A stretch of 64,000 nt of DNA. Source: Citrobacter freundii. Lineage in GTDB: Bacteria; Pseudomonadota; Gammaproteobacteria; Enterobacterales; Enterobacteriaceae. The DNA is taken from NCBI RefSeq assembly GCF_011077955.1, contig NZ_JAALBX010000010.1, forward strand, positions 1 through 64,000, read 5' to 3'. Position 1 is the stretch's first letter. The number at the start of each line of letters is the position of its first letter. Of the stretch, positions 63,351 to 64,000 are shown piece after piece. The position numbers were made by a program, and so were the translations under genes. The notes beneath the pieces were generated by a model. That model saw only the letters and a program-made list of their open reading frames with translations. It was not told the origin of the DNA and ran no database searches.

Positions 63351-63420
63351 AAGGGCTCCTTACCGAATGCGGGCTAGTGTCGCAGGATGTAAAGCGGGGG
63401 GCAAGTAGAGTAGTCTGATG

Positions 63421-63447
63421 AAAAAGGCCCGTAAACGGGCCTTTAAA
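63421..63447 (-). terminator. Hairpin between fabF and pabC
   Basis: AAAGGCCCG-TTTA-CGGGCCTTT stem with a T run on the - strand just past the fabF stop; likely terminator or partial attenuator before pabC. Confidence 0.85.
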
Positions 63448-63456
63448 AAGAATCGG

Positions 63457-64000
<544 letters not shown>

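Overview
This window is chromosomal DNA of a yellow-pigmented member of the Enterobacteriaceae, most likely Cronobacter or a close relative such as Franconibacter or Siccibacter. The right half reproduces E. coli K-12 gene blocks almost gene for gene: ymgE-ycgR-emtA-ldcA-cvrA-dadX-dadA-ycgB, then ycfJ-ndh-ycfP-nagZ-thiK-lpoB-ycfL-hinT-fhuE-ptsG-ycfH-holB-tmk-mltG-pabC-fabF. The left half carries a complete carotenoid glucoside cluster (crtE-idi-crtX-crtY-crtI-crtB with crtZ opposed), the arrangement known from Pantoea and Cronobacter. The genus call is an inference; no 16S or other marker is present.

Layout. 1-1342: an IS3-family element abutting the 5' end of a second IS transposase gene. 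1.7-7.4 kb: accessory metabolism (aldo/keto reductase, LysR regulator, ketopantoate-reductase-like enzyme, GlxA-type regulator, variant GAPDH). 7.5-14.9 kb: carotenoid operon. 14.9-17.7 kb: a secreted pepsin-like protein with two D-T-G motifs, a cupin and a metallo-beta-lactamase-fold hydrolase. 19.8-27.6 kb: an eight-gene periplasmic iron-uptake operon of the FetM/FetP (Campylobacter Ftr1/P19) type with a Fur-box-like promoter. 28.0-32.0 kb: a flavin monooxygenase plus SsuACB-like ABC transporter, probably for organosulfur scavenging. 32.2-34.3 kb: periplasmic trehalase with an unusual repetitive C-terminal tail. 36-64 kb: conserved core (c-di-GMP flagellar brake, murein recycling, D-alanine catabolism, NADH dehydrogenase II, LpoB, ferric-siderophore receptor, glucose PTS, DNA polymerase III delta prime, fatty acid synthesis).

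The most unusual content is three large non-coding repeat islands at about 17.8-19.8, 34.4-35.9 and 55.6-57.3 kb. Each has the same order: two type I units on the + strand, a tail of 105-bp tandem repeats, a connector, then one or two type II units. Reverse-complementing type II shows it is a diverged copy of type I, so each island is a head-to-head array of one element. Neighbouring units are mostly spaced 386-387 bp apart. Every unit keeps a G6/C6 hairpin and a second hairpin whose stem changes by compensating substitutions around a mostly conserved ATCCC-like loop. This points to selection on a folded RNA or single-stranded DNA rather than on the many spurious reading frames the repeats generate.

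Several control sites can be read directly: a sigma-28 promoter before ycgR, an FNR palindrome before ndh, Fur-like sites before fetM and fhuE, paired TGTACA motifs before crtE, and the likely SgrS pairing site in the ptsG leader. No rRNA, tRNA, CRISPR array or prophage was seen.
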